This document shows positions 16,304 to 25,594 of a stretch of 64,000 nucleotides of DNA, one piece after another. The DNA comes from Nocardia brevicatena NBRC 12119 (GTDB lineage Bacteria > Actinomycetota > Actinomycetes > Mycobacteriales > Mycobacteriaceae): assembly GCF_000308495.1 (NCBI RefSeq), contig NZ_BAFU01000091.1, positions 62,001 through 126,000 on the forward strand, written 5' to 3'. Within the stretch, counting starts at the first letter, position 1. Each line of letters opens with the position of its first letter. A program made the translations under genes and the position numbers. A model generated the notes under the pieces. That model did no database searches and was not told where the DNA came from. It worked only from the letters and a program-made list of their open reading frames with translations.

Positions 16304-18984
16304 CACCGCATGTCCTTGATCAATCCCATACACGAGTAGGCCAGATCCGGAACAACCTCCACCGGCACCCCCCGCGCCTGCGCCAGCAACCGGATATGCG
16401 CGTGCTCGGGGGCATCCGGTTCGCGGACCAACACCCGCCACGGCACCCGGCGCAACAGCACACGGGTCGTTTCGCCCACGCCCGGCTTCACGAAATTGAC
16501 GCTCTGGATACCGTATTCGACCCGCACCTGCTCCACCGACGCCCAACCGGCCCAGGTCGGCGTGCGGTCACCCGACCGGATGGCGGCGACCTGGTCGGCG
16601 ACCCGGTCGCGTATTTCGCCGAAAGCGGCCGACACGGTCTCGATCAACCGCCGCGAGACATCGTCGGAGGCCAGGTGGCGATAGAACTTCGCGCCGTGGA
16701 AATCTCGGGGACCGATGAGGTCGCGGTTCAGCACCGTGCGCGAAACCAGACCGGAGACCGTGGAGTTGAGGCAGGCCGAGGCGATCAGGAAGTCATCGCG
16801 GGTGCCATAGGTGCGCACACAATGCCCCGGGTCCGCGAGTACGGCCAGATCGTCGTCGAAACGGGCACCACCCGCGGCATGATACGAATCCAGTGCCTCG
16901 GACAGTTCTTTCGCGATGGCGCCTTTGCCGGTCCAGCCGTCCACGAACACCACCGACGCCGGGTCATGATGGCGGGCAAGGTAGTCCAGGGCCACCGCGT
17001 CGATACCCCGATCCCGCACGATCGACACCGCGTAGTGCGGAATGTCGAGCGCACCCGAGGCCCCGTATCCGGTGGCCAGCCAGCGGCGCATGAGGATTCC
17101 GACCGGAGTTCCCGCCCGCGCCAATGACACCAGCACTATCTCGGAACCTCTTTCGGCGACAACGAGTTCCGAGACAGTCGCGACGGCGAGCGCCAACCGC
17201 TGCGCGCTCTCGGCGAGCACCTGGTCGAACAACGCCCGATAGGCGGCGTCCGGCTGGTATTCGATGGGCAGCGACTCCGCGTAATGCGCCAGACCGTCCT
17301 GAATCCGCTTCTCCCGGTACACGGTATCCGCCTCGAGATCCACCTCGGACAGATCCTGCAACAGCCAGGCCACGTCCTCACTTGCGTAAGAGCCGAATTC
17401 GGGCCCGTACAGCGGGGACGGCAGGTCCGCGGCCCCGGCACGGCCCATATCGGAAGTATCGGTGCTCGCCGGTCCTGCCGAAGCGATGGTTCGGGCTGCC
17501 ACCAACCGACGGGGATCGGCACCCGGCAGCACGGCGACCAACACATCCGCCCCCGCGGCGGTCAGCACATCGACCAGACCGCCGTCGGCGACCAGTCGCG
17601 GAGTGTCGGCGGGCGCGTCGACCACGACGACCATCACCGGCTCGGCGCCGGGCGCCCCGTCGGCCGCAGCGGCATCGCCGGCCACGGCCGTGCCGATACC
17701 GTTCGCCGCGATCGGTACGACACCCTCTCCCGGGCTCGCGGCCCATGGCAGCCGAACATCGTGGCCCACCGAACGCAGACCATGGTGGGATTCGCCCGGA
17801 CCACCGTGGTGATGCGCGCGTCCGGGGACGGGGGCCCACCGCGCGTTGTAGAGGTAACGAGGCTGTTCCTCGCCGTATTCGGCCGCGACGAAGCGGAAAC
17901 CGCGCCGCAGCGGATACCCGGGTTCGTCCAGGACGTACGCCGGGGAACGAGTGGTGGTCTGGTACCGGGTCGGCACATCGTGTTCGGCGAGCGACACCGC
18001 CAACCGCAACGGCAGATACATGAGTTCCTCGTGGCCGAGGACGATCACCGGCCGGCCGGGGTGGTCGGCCGCCAGCCGGTCACGCAGAACCCGCGCGGCC
18101 ACGTCCACCGCCCGGTCGAAGCCATCCGTATCCGACCGCAGGAATCCGTGCCTGCCGCCCTCGGGAACCCCCGCCGGCCAGGGCAGCTCCACTCGTCGGT
18201 ACGAGCCCTTCCGGGCGCCGATCGGATTGAGCTCGACCTCGGGCAACTCCTGCACGGTCCGCGGCAGATCGCCCGGCAGGTATGTCCGCCCGGAAGCCAG
18301 GCACACCGTATCGATGCGGGCGCCCAGTTCGGCCGCGGCGGCCGCGAAACGCTCCCGGTCCGCCTCGGTCCGCATATCCACCAGCGACGCGAGGACATAG
18401 TGCGCTCGCGGGCCGAACGAATGCAGCGCGCGGATCGCGTCGAGCGCCGTATCGCCGGTCGATATCTCGTCGTCCACCAGCACCAGCGGCCACGCACCGG
18501 AGAAGATATCGGCGGGCACGGGTTGCAGCAGGTGCGAGGTGGCGTGTGAATGCCCCTCCTCGAAGCCGGCGAGCGTCTCCACTTCGGGCACCCGGCGTCG
18601 AGTGGAATGCAGGTAGCAGGAGGCTTCGATCCGGGCCGCCACACAGTGCCCCAGGCCGGTGGCGGTTTCGGCGAAACCCAGCACCACCGCGGGGCGGGCA
18701 CCGAGTACGCCGCGCACCAGATCGCCGAGTCGGTTGCCCGCGTCGAGCACCACCCGCGGGTCGGTCGGCAGATGTTTACCCAGCACCGTCGACACCAGCA
18801 GATGGGCCCGGCGCGGATTTTTGCGCAGACCCGGCCGCACCAGTTCCACAACGGTCGGTTCCGCCGGTAGGGCATCCGGTGTCGCGCCGTGCCGGTACGA
18901 GTGATCGTGTCGCAGTTCGATGCCCAGCGTGCGGGTGGCCCAGAACTCGGACACTCCCGTGGTCGTCGCGCTCATCCCGTTCAT
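16303..18984 (-). CDS. Phosphoribosyltransferase-TRSP-StiP multidomain protein of the Ter locus
   Basis: 893 residues starting at an ATG overlapping the upstream stop by 4 bp (ATGA). Residues about 15-290 are a PRTase domain with the PRPP loop LVLVDDEISTGDTA at 168-180. A TRSP-like region follows (VELPWPAGVPEGGRHG onward, with VLGHEELMYLPLRLA). The C-terminal third (about 570-893) resembles the StiP/PRTase_1 family, including VFVDGWTGKGAIAKEL and SACLNSTVSGLVSRT. In many Ter operons these are separate genes; here they form one polypeptide. Inferred role: forms an N-glycosidic nucleoside-like product from PRPP and processes it. ATG at 18975 is an alternative start. Confidence 0.87.
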   Translation of the reverse strand: MNGMSATTTGVSEFWATRTLGIELRHDHSYRHGATPDALPAEPTVVELVRPGLRKNPRRAHLLVSTVLGKHLPTDPRVVLDAGNRLGDLVRGVLGARPAVVLGFAETATGLGHCVAARIEASCYLHSTRRRVPEVETLAGFEEGHSHATSHLLQPVPADIFSGAWPLVLVDDEISTGDTALDAIRALHSFGPRAHYVLASLVDMRTEADRERFAAAAAELGARIDTVCLASGRTYLPGDLPRTVQELPEVELNPIGARKGSYRRVELPWPAGVPEGGRHGFLRSDTDGFDRAVDVAARVLRDRLAADHPGRPVIVLGHEELMYLPLRLAVSLAEHDVPTRYQTTTRSPAYVLDEPGYPLRRGFRFVAAEYGEEQPRYLYNARWAPVPGRAHHHGGPGESHHGLRSVGHDVRLPWAASPGEGVVPIAANGIGTAVAGDAAAADGAPGAEPVMVVVVDAPADTPRLVADGGLVDVLTAAGADVLVAVLPGADPRRLVAARTIASAGPASTDTSDMGRAGAADLPSPLYGPEFGSYASEDVAWLLQDLSEVDLEADTVYREKRIQDGLAHYAESLPIEYQPDAAYRALFDQVLAESAQRLALAVATVSELVVAERGSEIVLVSLARAGTPVGILMRRWLATGYGASGALDIPHYAVSIVRDRGIDAVALDYLARHHDPASVVFVDGWTGKGAIAKELSEALDSYHAAGGARFDDDLAVLADPGHCVRTYGTRDDFLIASACLNSTVSGLVSRTVLNRDLIGPRDFHGAKFYRHLASDDVSRRLIETVSAAFGEIRDRVADQVAAIRSGDRTPTWAGWASVEQVRVEYGIQSVNFVKPGVGETTRVLLRRVPWRVLVREPDAPEHAHIRLLAQARGVPVEVVPDLAYSCMGLIKDMR

Positions 18985-20192
18985 TCGGTGACCAACGCCG
19001 ATAGCAGATCCACGAACGACACTCCTTTGTTCGCCACACCGAAAATCCGCGCGCGCAGAAGGGTCTGGCGAGCCCAGCTGCGGTGCGGCCGCATTTCGTT
19101 CATCTTGTTCCGATAGCCGGACGCCGCCACACCGCCGACATCGCCCTGCAGGATGTCCAGCGCGTCCGAATACTCTTCGTGCGTCACCACCGACAGTGCG
19201 TGTACCGCCGCCACGTGTGAGGGATGGATCACCGTTTTGCCCAGGATGCCATTGGCGCGATCCAACGTGATCTCCCGCAACAGCCCGTCCAGATCCCGAC
19301 TGACCAGGTACTGGCGGAACGGCACCGCGTCGGATTCCTCGAACGGCGCGGTGCGCAGCAACGGCCGGAACATCCGCTCGTGGTCGGCGAAGTACTCCCA
19401 CACCGGGCCGGTGATCACGAAACCGGTTCCGTCCGCCCGACCCAGGTAGTTGACGATATCGGCGATCACGTCGGCGACCACCCGCACGTCGTAGATGGTC
19501 AGGTCGCGGTCCCGGCGGATACCGAAGGTCGAGCACATATCGGTTGCTCCGATCCGCACCGCGAGTATCCGCTCCCGATGCTCGGCCAGCAGCGCCGCGA
19601 TCTGGGTCAGCTCGTGATCGCGGGTCTGCCGGTGCACCAGTGCCGCCGATTCCAACACCGGCATCCCGTACAGCGGACGGTCCGAGCGGCGCGCCGCCTC
19701 CTCCAGCACGGCGAGGTATTTCGGTGCCGAGGCGCTGTCGAATTTCGGGAACACGAAGCCGGTCAGCACGTTCCGCCCCTCGCCCAGTCGCTCGATGAGT
19801 TCGGTGACCGTATCGGCGTCGCGCACCCGGACGAACAGCAGCGGGTTCGCGTCCGCGCCGGCCGCCAACTCGTTCAGGGCGTGGACCGCCCGCCCCTTGG
19901 CGAACTCCACCTCATGGTCTGCGACGGCGTCCTCCAGGTCGATCACCATCGAACACACTCCGCGCTCGGCACGGCGGGTGATCGTGGCGCCGAGGTCCGA
20001 TTTGGTCGCGGGCACATAGAGGGTGGCACCCAACCCGACCGCCAGCAGCTCCCGGTCGGCGTTGTCACCGAACGGCTCGGGTCCGCGGAGGAAAAGCGTC
20101 CGGGCGTCCGGGCCCTGCAGCTGCCGGAAATGCCTGCGCGGCAACCGCTTGTACAAGGAGACCTCCCGCTGAACGGCACTGCCGACGATCAT
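18981..20192 (-). CDS. HpcH/HpaI aldolase/citrate-lyase-type C-C lyase of the Ter locus
   Basis: 403 residues from the ATG at 20192, which has GGGGAGGGG 5 bases upstream; an earlier in-frame codon lacks such a site. The TIM-barrel lyase signature is visible: GATLYVPATKSD, CSMVIDLEDAV with acidic metal ligands, LLFVRVRD, FVFPKFDSA, MPVLESA, AVRIGATDMCS and KTVIHPSHV. Members cleave or form C-C bonds on CoA or keto-acid substrates with Mg2+. In Ter operons this lyase is thought to act in assembly of the metabolite made with the PRTase and HAD enzymes. Its stop overlaps the PRTase start by 4 bp; the coiled-coil gene ends 25 bp upstream. Confidence 0.88.
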   Translation of the reverse strand: MIVGSAVQREVSLYKRLPRRHFRQLQGPDARTLFLRGPEPFGDNADRELLAVGLGATLYVPATKSDLGATITRRAERGVCSMVIDLEDAVADHEVEFAKGRAVHALNELAAGADANPLLFVRVRDADTVTELIERLGEGRNVLTGFVFPKFDSASAPKYLAVLEEAARRSDRPLYGMPVLESAALVHRQTRDHELTQIAALLAEHRERILAVRIGATDMCSTFGIRRDRDLTIYDVRVVADVIADIVNYLGRADGTGFVITGPVWEYFADHERMFRPLLRTAPFEESDAVPFRQYLVSRDLDGLLREITLDRANGILGKTVIHPSHVAAVHALSVVTHEEYSDALDILQGDVGGVAASGYRNKMNEMRPHRSWARQTLLRARIFGVANKGVSFVDLLSALVTE

Positions 20193-20217
20193 GGTTCCCC
20201 TCCCCAACTGTCATTCC

Positions 20218-21423
20218 TTATCGTTGTCCTGATTTCTTCCTCATTCGGTCCACCACCCCGGCCACGAACTCCGCGACGGTGTCCAGCTCTTTTACATACG
20301 CCCAGTAGTCGGGATGCCGTCCGGTCAGCGAGCCGGTGATCCGGTCGAGCCGCTCCACCTGCGCATCCAGTACCGATCCCCATTCGTCGACCAACCCCCG
20401 GTCGACGGCCAGCATCTGCGCGTCCCGTAGCCGGAACCGCACGGCTTCGGCTCGCTCGTGCGGATTCTCGCGGACGGCCCGCAGCAGGGTCAGCCGCTCG
20501 GTGACGGCGTCGACGAGTTGCTCGGCGTCGGCCAGATGGCCGCGCGCGGTCGTGATCAGGTCAAGGGACAGCTCCGGGTTGTTCTCGGCCGCCGCGGCAC
20601 GCGCCCTGGCCAGGGCTTCGTCCGCGGCGGTGATATGACGCTCGCTTGTGCGCTCATTGTTGGTCAGATCGGCCGAACTCGCAGCATTGAACTCGCGCAG
20701 CAGTGCCGAGTAGGCGGGGCCGAGCCGTTCGGCACGAGTCCGCACCGCGGCCAGCCGGGTGCCGGCCGAGGCCACCGCGTTGCGCGCCGCCGAAGCACGG
20801 GATGGGGCCTCGGCCAGCACTTCTGCCAGCTGCTTGGCCATCGCGTCCAGGTGATTCGCCGCGGCGCGCCGCTCACCCGCCGACTGCGCGTCGATGCCGT
20901 CGAGTGTGACCACCGCCTCATCCACGGCGGCCGCGGCGCGGCGCATCGAGGGGTAGCCCGCGTACTCGGATTGGGCCGCCCGTCCCCGCACCACCGCGGC
21001 CTCGCGTTTCACCTGTTCCACCAGCCTCGGCACGGCGCCGAGTACCGCCACGGCCTCGTCGAGTCGGTCTCGATTGCCGTGGTAGAGCTCGTCGATCCCC
21101 CGTGCCGCCTCGGCCAGCTGCCGGACCACCGTGTCGACGCGCGCCCGGCCGTCCGGTACCTGCGCCCCGGTGCTCGCGGCCCGATCCAGTTCTTCGGTCA
21201 GCCCCAGATAGGCCTTGGCCGCGCTGTAGCAACGGGCCCGCACGGATTCCCAGCGTGGGGAGAGTTCACGGCCGGGGAAGATCTGCTCGACCGCATGCAC
21301 CGCCGCCTCGGCCGCGGACTGGCGTCGGTCCATGTCCAGGAATGCCGCCGCCAACGTACCGCGGGCCTCTCCGAGCCACGCGTCCTCGCCCGACCGGAAC
21401 CATTTACGCCTGCGGCCTGCCAC
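20218..21423 (-). CDS. Coiled-coil protein at the head of the Ter metabolite operon
   Basis: About 401 residues if GTG 21423 is used; the frame stays open to 21576, but that would run almost to the divergent terD start. The protein is almost wholly alpha-helical, with Ala, Arg and Glu in heptad-like spacing (for example ANHLDAMAKQLAEVLAEAP and ADEALARARAAAAENNPEL), and a basic N-terminus (GRRRKWFRSGEDAWLGEAR). No membrane segment or known motif is seen. It heads the coiled-coil-lyase-PRTase-HAD operon and is divergent from terD, so it is probably a structural or regulatory partner of the Ter system. No function is assigned. Confidence 0.75.
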   Translation of the reverse strand: MAGRRRKWFRSGEDAWLGEARGTLAAAFLDMDRRQSAAEAAVHAVEQIFPGRELSPRWESVRARCYSAAKAYLGLTEELDRAASTGAQVPDGRARVDTVVRQLAEAARGIDELYHGNRDRLDEAVAVLGAVPRLVEQVKREAAVVRGRAAQSEYAGYPSMRRAAAAVDEAVVTLDGIDAQSAGERRAAANHLDAMAKQLAEVLAEAPSRASAARNAVASAGTRLAAVRTRAERLGPAYSALLREFNAASSADLTNNERTSERHITAADEALARARAAAAENNPELSLDLITTARGHLADAEQLVDAVTERLTLLRAVRENPHERAEAVRFRLRDAQMLAVDRGLVDEWGSVLDAQVERLDRITGSLTGRHPDYWAYVKELDTVAEFVAGVVDRMRKKSGQR

Positions 21424-21599
21424 GGTCCGATCGTAGGAGAAACCGGCCGGACGGGTTGACCACCGCGGCAACCATGCCGGCCGACCCGAACGAGCCGTCG
21501 CGATTCTTCGCAAGTTCTCCGAATCCCTACTACTGTCATATTTCGTACCCGGCGATTCGGACATGCTGGGAACCAAGACGACTACGAAGGGAATCCCGC

Positions 21600-22175
21600 A
21601 TGGGTGTCAGTTTGTCCAAGGGCGGCAACGTCTCGCTGACCAAGGCGGCACCGAATCTCACCGCCGTCGCCGTCGGCCTGGGCTGGGACGTGCGCACCAC
21701 CACCGGCACGGACTTCGACCTGGATGCCAGCGCAATCGCCACCGGGGCCGACAAGAAGGTGGTCTCGGACCAGCACTTCGTCTTCTTCAACAATCTGAAG
21801 TCGCCCGAGGGCACCATCGAACACGCCGGCGACAACCGCACCGGTGAGGGTGAAGGCGACGACGAGGTCATCAATGTGGACCTGGCCAACACTCCGCCCA
21901 CCATCGAGAGCATCTTCTTCCCGGTATCGATCTACGAGGCCGAGACCCGCCAGCAGTCTTTCGGTCAGGTCCGCAACGCCTACATCCGCGTGGTGGACCG
22001 GGCCAATGGCGAGGAGCTCGCCCGCTACGATCTCAGCGAGGACGCGTCCACCGAAACCGCGATGGTCTTCGGTGAGCTGTACCGCAACGGTGCCGAGTGG
22101 AAGTTCCGTGCCATCGGCCAGGGGTACGCCTCCGGCCTGGCGGGTATCGCCCGCGACTACGGCGTCAACGTCTGA
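21600..22175 (+). CDS. terD: Stand-alone TerD-family tellurium-resistance/stress protein
   Basis: 191 residues, ATG at 21600 with GAAGGGAA upstream. A canonical single-domain TerD: MGVSLSKGGNVSLTK at the start, the first acidic calcium motif DFDLDASA, the second GDNRTGEGEGDDEVINVDL, and the C-terminal GELYRNGAEWKFRAIGQGYASGL. TerD proteins bind Ca2+ and associate with the membrane in complexes with TerC and TerB. It is divergent from the metabolite operon and upstream of the TerC-like DUF475 gene, with a strong stem-loop between them. It is well enough conserved to be the main functional TerD of the locus. Confidence 0.95.
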   Translation: MGVSLSKGGNVSLTKAAPNLTAVAVGLGWDVRTTTGTDFDLDASAIATGADKKVVSDQHFVFFNNLKSPEGTIEHAGDNRTGEGEGDDEVINVDLANTPPTIESIFFPVSIYEAETRQQSFGQVRNAYIRVVDRANGEELARYDLSEDASTETAMVFGELYRNGAEWKFRAIGQGYASGLAGIARDYGVNV

Positions 22176-22208
22176 CGAGCGACACCAGTAGAGTAAAGCG
22201 AAAGTAAA

Positions 22209-22240
22209 ACGTCGGGGGCCCGGTATCGGGCCCCCGACGT
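22209..22240. terminator. Stem-loop terminator after terD
   Basis: Perfect 14-bp GC-rich stem (ACGTCGGGGGCCCG and complement) with a GTAT loop, 33 bp after the terD stop. It separates terD from the DUF475 gene. Confidence 0.85.
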
Positions 22241-22381
22241 GAGCGCCGGCATGATGCCGGCACGCTCGGCGGTTCGGCGACGATGCCGGCACCGGCTGGT
22301 CGCCGCTGCCGTCGACCAGGTTCTTCGCTCATACGGCCAGACACCGAACGCCGTCCGGCCGCCGTTAGGAAAGGTCCCCCT

Positions 22382-23488
22382 GTGGTCCTGCGCATATTCG
22401 GCTTATCGTTGGCCGTCACGATCGCTTCCCTGGTGGTGGCGCTGCTCTACGGCGGACCGACCGCCCTGGCGCTGTGCGCGATCCTGGGCATTCTCGAAGT
22501 CTCCCTATCGTTCGACAACGCTGTTATCAACGCCACCATCCTGCAGCGGATGAGTGAGTTCTGGCAGCGGATATTCCTCACCGTCGGCGTCCTGATCGCC
22601 GTGTTCGGCATGCGGCTGGTCTTCCCGCTGGCGATCGTGTGGGTCACCGCCGGCCTCAACCCGGTCGACGCCCTGGACCTGGCCCTGAACCCGCCACCCG
22701 GCGACGCTTCCCACTTCCCCGACGGCAGCCCCAGCTACGAGACCCTGCTCACCGACGCGCACCCGCAGATCGCGGCATTCGGCGGCATGTTCTTGGCCAT
22801 GCTGTTCCTCAACTTCATCTTCGACGAACACGAGATCACCTGGCTGTCGTGGCTGGAACGACCGCTGGCCAAGGCGGGCAAACTCGACATGCTCTCGGTG
22901 GTCGTCGCCGGCACCGGCCTGGTGCTGGCCGCGGAGTTCCTCGCCGGAGAGGAGGAACGCGGCACCGTACTCATCGCCGGGCTGCTCGGCATCATCATCT
23001 ACATCGCCGTCGACGGCCTCGGTTCGGTGTTCAACGCCGAAGAGCACGCCGAACAGGCCGGCGGGCCGTCCGGGCTGGCCGTTGCCACCGGCAAGGCCGG
23101 GTTCTTCCTGTTCCTCTACCTCGAGGTCCTGGACGCCTCGTTCTCCTTCGACGGCGTGATCGGAGCGTTCGCCATCACCTCCGACCCGATCGTCATCGCC
23201 CTCGGTTTGGGCCTGATCGGTGCCATGTTCGTGCGGTCGATCACCGTGTACCTGGTCCGCAAGGGCACCCTGAGCGAGTACGTGTATCTCGAACACGGCG
23301 CGCACTGGGCCATCGGCGCGCTGGCGCTGATCCTGATCGTGTCCATCGGCGTCCATATCAACGAGATCATCACCGGCCTGGTCGGTGTCGCATTCATCGG
23401 CGCCGCCTTCATCACCAGCATCGTGCGCAACCGGCGGGAGAACGACGAAGAACTCGACACCGAGCCCGAACCCACTCCGGTGGGCTGA
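22382..23488 (+). CDS. DUF475 integral membrane protein, TerC-like
   Basis: 368 residues from GTG 22382, preceded by TAGGAAAGG. About nine membrane helices. Two repeats carry the acidic intramembrane motif typical of the TerC/LysE superfamily: ILEVSLSFDNAVINATIL near the N-terminus and YLEVLDASFSFDGVIGAFAI in the second half. These residues probably coordinate a metal ion; relatives export Mn2+ or act as membrane anchors for Ter complexes. The location next to terD supports a role as membrane partner of the Ter system. The acidic C-terminal tail is cytoplasmic by inference. The in-frame extension upstream of the GTG lacks coding character. Confidence 0.9.
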   Translation: MVLRIFGLSLAVTIASLVVALLYGGPTALALCAILGILEVSLSFDNAVINATILQRMSEFWQRIFLTVGVLIAVFGMRLVFPLAIVWVTAGLNPVDALDLALNPPPGDASHFPDGSPSYETLLTDAHPQIAAFGGMFLAMLFLNFIFDEHEITWLSWLERPLAKAGKLDMLSVVVAGTGLVLAAEFLAGEEERGTVLIAGLLGIIIYIAVDGLGSVFNAEEHAEQAGGPSGLAVATGKAGFFLFLYLEVLDASFSFDGVIGAFAITSDPIVIALGLGLIGAMFVRSITVYLVRKGTLSEYVYLEHGAHWAIGALALILIVSIGVHINEIITGLVGVAFIGAAFITSIVRNRRENDEELDTEPEPTPVG

Positions 23489-23520
23489 TCCTCGGCTCCT
23501 CGATCGAGCCACGAACTTCT

Positions 23521-23551
23521 GCGGCGGCGGACCGAAACGGTCCGTCGCCGC
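23521..23551. terminator. Bidirectional terminator between DUF475 and DUF389 genes
   Basis: 14-bp inverted repeat with one mismatch (GCGGCGGCGGACCG against its near-complement) and a 3-nt AAA loop, between convergent genes. Confidence 0.7.
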
Positions 23552-23574
23552 ACCCGTTTCGGCGGTCCCGGGTG

Positions 23575-24537
23575 CTAGAGCATGCGCCGCGGATTGGTGT
23601 AGGCCTTGGCCCGGCGCAGCGACACCCGCGACCACACCGCGTCCTGCAAGGCCAATGTCGCCCAGCCGGCCAGTGCCATACCCGCGAGATTCACCACCAA
23701 TTGCAGTGCGCTGCCCCAGATCGCCGACCCGACACCGAACGCCAGACCGAGTGCGATATTGCCCGCGGCGGGCACCGTGGTGACGGAGATGAACACGCCT
23801 ACCAGCGCACCCGATTTGGCCGAGGTCATCGACAGCACACCCGCGGCCGCCGCGATGAGCGCCACGATGAACGACCACTTGTCCGGTGTGTAGATGAACG
23901 CCGTCTCCGGTCGTTCCCCTGTCACCGCCTCGACGGTCATCCAGCCCAGCAGCCGGCCGATCAGCGCCAACAGGAATGTGACACCGATGGCAATGAGGAA
24001 CCCGAGTACCAGCGTGCGCACGGCCAGTCCGAACAGCACCAGTCGACGCCGCACCAGAGCGATACCGAGCGCGGCGATGGCACCGAACTCCGGTCCGAGC
24101 ACCATGGCGCCGATGACCAGGATCTGCGAATCCACGGTGATCGCGATACTCGCCAATACGGTGGCCAGCACCATGAAACTCAGGTAGATCCAGTTGAATT
24201 CGGTTTCCTCGTAGGCGCGCAGGGTCACCTCCGCCCAGACCACCGAGTCCGCACTGGAACCGGGCGTCCGGACCTCGGCATCGAAACCCTCCCGCGACAA
24301 CCAGGTCCGCACCGGCTCCAATTGGATACTCCCCCGCTGATGCACCCCCAACGCCCGCAACCGATCGATCACATCGTTGGCCGCTTCCCTGGCCACATCG
24401 GCCAACACCAGATCGCCGACGGGTTGTATCGCGGCTCCGCGCAACACCGCCAGCCCGCTTACCGCGTCCTCGGTCTCCAATACCCCTACGACGCTGTCGG
24501 TCAGCTCGGCAGGCGACATGATCCGCACGTGCAGCAT
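23575..24537 (-). CDS. DUF389 membrane protein
   Basis: 320 residues from ATG 24537. A cytoplasmic N-terminal domain of about 110 residues (MLHVRIMSPAELTDSVVGVL) precedes six or so membrane helices that contain the DUF389 signatures: TVDSQILVIGAMVLGPEFGAIAALG, SAKSGALVGVFISVTTVPAAGNIAL and the preceding WIYLSFMVLATVLASIAI. The family is found across actinobacteria and other phyla without an established function; the conserved small-residue segments suggest transport. The convergent DUF475 gene is 86 bp away. The frame stays open another 47 codons upstream, without coding character. Confidence 0.88.
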   Translation of the reverse strand: MLHVRIMSPAELTDSVVGVLETEDAVSGLAVLRGAAIQPVGDLVLADVAREAANDVIDRLRALGVHQRGSIQLEPVRTWLSREGFDAEVRTPGSSADSVVWAEVTLRAYEETEFNWIYLSFMVLATVLASIAITVDSQILVIGAMVLGPEFGAIAALGIALVRRRLVLFGLAVRTLVLGFLIAIGVTFLLALIGRLLGWMTVEAVTGERPETAFIYTPDKWSFIVALIAAAAGVLSMTSAKSGALVGVFISVTTVPAAGNIALGLAFGVGSAIWGSALQLVVNLAGMALAGWATLALQDAVWSRVSLRRAKAYTNPRRML

Positions 24538-24708
24538 GCACCAAGTCTGCCCGCTACAGGGTCTCGCCGCGCGGGACATTTGATCTTCCGCTATCCGCGG
24601 GTTGTTCGTTGTCTCACCCGGGCACCACCGAGATCGGCCGACGCCGACGCAGTGTTCCCGGTCCGCATCGGGTCTCATCGGGTATTCCTCGTCCCAGGTG
24701 ACCGAAAG

Positions 24709-24749
24709 CCGGTGCGCGCCGTGACAGTGAGTGTTTCGGCGCGCACCGG
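24709..24749. terminator. Stem-loop terminator after the ABC exporter operon
   Basis: Perfect 13-bp inverted repeat (CCGGTGCGCGCCG and complement) with a 15-nt loop, 20 bp beyond the stop of the permease gene. Confidence 0.75.
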
Positions 24750-24769
24750 TCGGGGCTCAGGGCGGGTGA

Positions 24770-25594
24770 CTAACGGGTGTGCTCGCGGTTGAACAGCTTT
24801 TTCGACCAGAGGTACCCCACGAGGGTGACCACAACACACCAACCGAGGGCGATCCACGCGTTGTTCCCGAGCGGAGTGCCCAGCAGCAGGCCACGCAAGG
24901 TTTCGATGATCGGGGTGAACGGCTGGTACTCGGCGAACCAGCGCAGCCCGGCCGGCATGGAATCGGTGGGGACGAACCCGCTGCCGAGGAAGGGCAGCAA
25001 AAGCAGCGGCATACCCACGTTGCTCGCGCCCTCGACGGTCTTGCTCACCTGCCCGAGCGCGACGGACAACCAGACGAGTGCGAAGGTCACCACCAGCAGG
25101 AAACCGGCCGTGGTCAGCCACTCACCCGGCCCCGCGGTGGGTCGGAAGCCCACCAGCAACGCCACGCCGATCACGATCGCCAGGCTGAGCATCGTCTGGA
25201 TCACGCTGCCCAGGACATGTCCGGTCAGCACCGAGACGCGGGCGATGTGCATGGTGCGGAACCGGGCGATGATGCCTTCGGTCATATCCATCGCGACCGA
25301 GATCGCTGTTCCTTGGACCGCGGCCGTCACGGTCATCAGGATGATCGCCGGCGTGACGTAGTCGACATACTCCGCGCGCCCGCCGGACACCCCGCCGAGC
25401 CCTGCGCCCATGGTGCCGCCGAACACGTAGACGAACAGCAGCAGGAAGACGACCGGCATCCCGACGAGCATCACGGTCATCGAGGGGTATCGCACTATGT
25501 GCTTGAGGTTGCGGCGCAGCATTGTCGCCGAGTCACGCAGTGGGTGGAACCGGAGGTCCGCCGGAGCCGGTCCGGCGGGGACAAGGGTGCTCAT
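24770..25594 (-). CDS. ABC-2 type exporter permease, DrrB family
   Basis: 274 residues with six hydrophobic segments (MTVMLVGMPVVFLLLFVYVFGG, AIILMTVTAAVQGTAISVAMD, SLAIVIGVALLVGF and others). The ABC2_membrane signature is seen in GIIARFRTMHIARVSVLTGHVL and the SNVGMPLLLLPFLGSGFVPTDSMPAGLRWFAEYQPFTP block characteristic of daunorubicin-type DrrB permeases. It pairs with the ATPase gene, whose stop overlaps this ATG by one base (TGATG). The complex probably exports a lipophilic compound across the cytoplasmic membrane. Substrate unknown. Confidence 0.92.
   Translation of the reverse strand: MSTLVPAGPAPADLRFHPLRDSATMLRRNLKHIVRYPSMTVMLVGMPVVFLLLFVYVFGGTMGAGLGGVSGGRAEYVDYVTPAIILMTVTAAVQGTAISVAMDMTEGIIARFRTMHIARVSVLTGHVLGSVIQTMLSLAIVIGVALLVGFRPTAGPGEWLTTAGFLLVVTFALVWLSVALGQVSKTVEGASNVGMPLLLLPFLGSGFVPTDSMPAGLRWFAEYQPFTPIIETLRGLLLGTPLGNNAWIALGWCVVVTLVGYLWSKKLFNREHTR

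Noticed and set aside
22505-24544. 679-codon minus-strand frame spanning DUF475 and part of DUF389
   Set aside because: It is antisense to DUF475 and out of frame with DUF389; its His/Arg/Gly-rich translation has no known fold.
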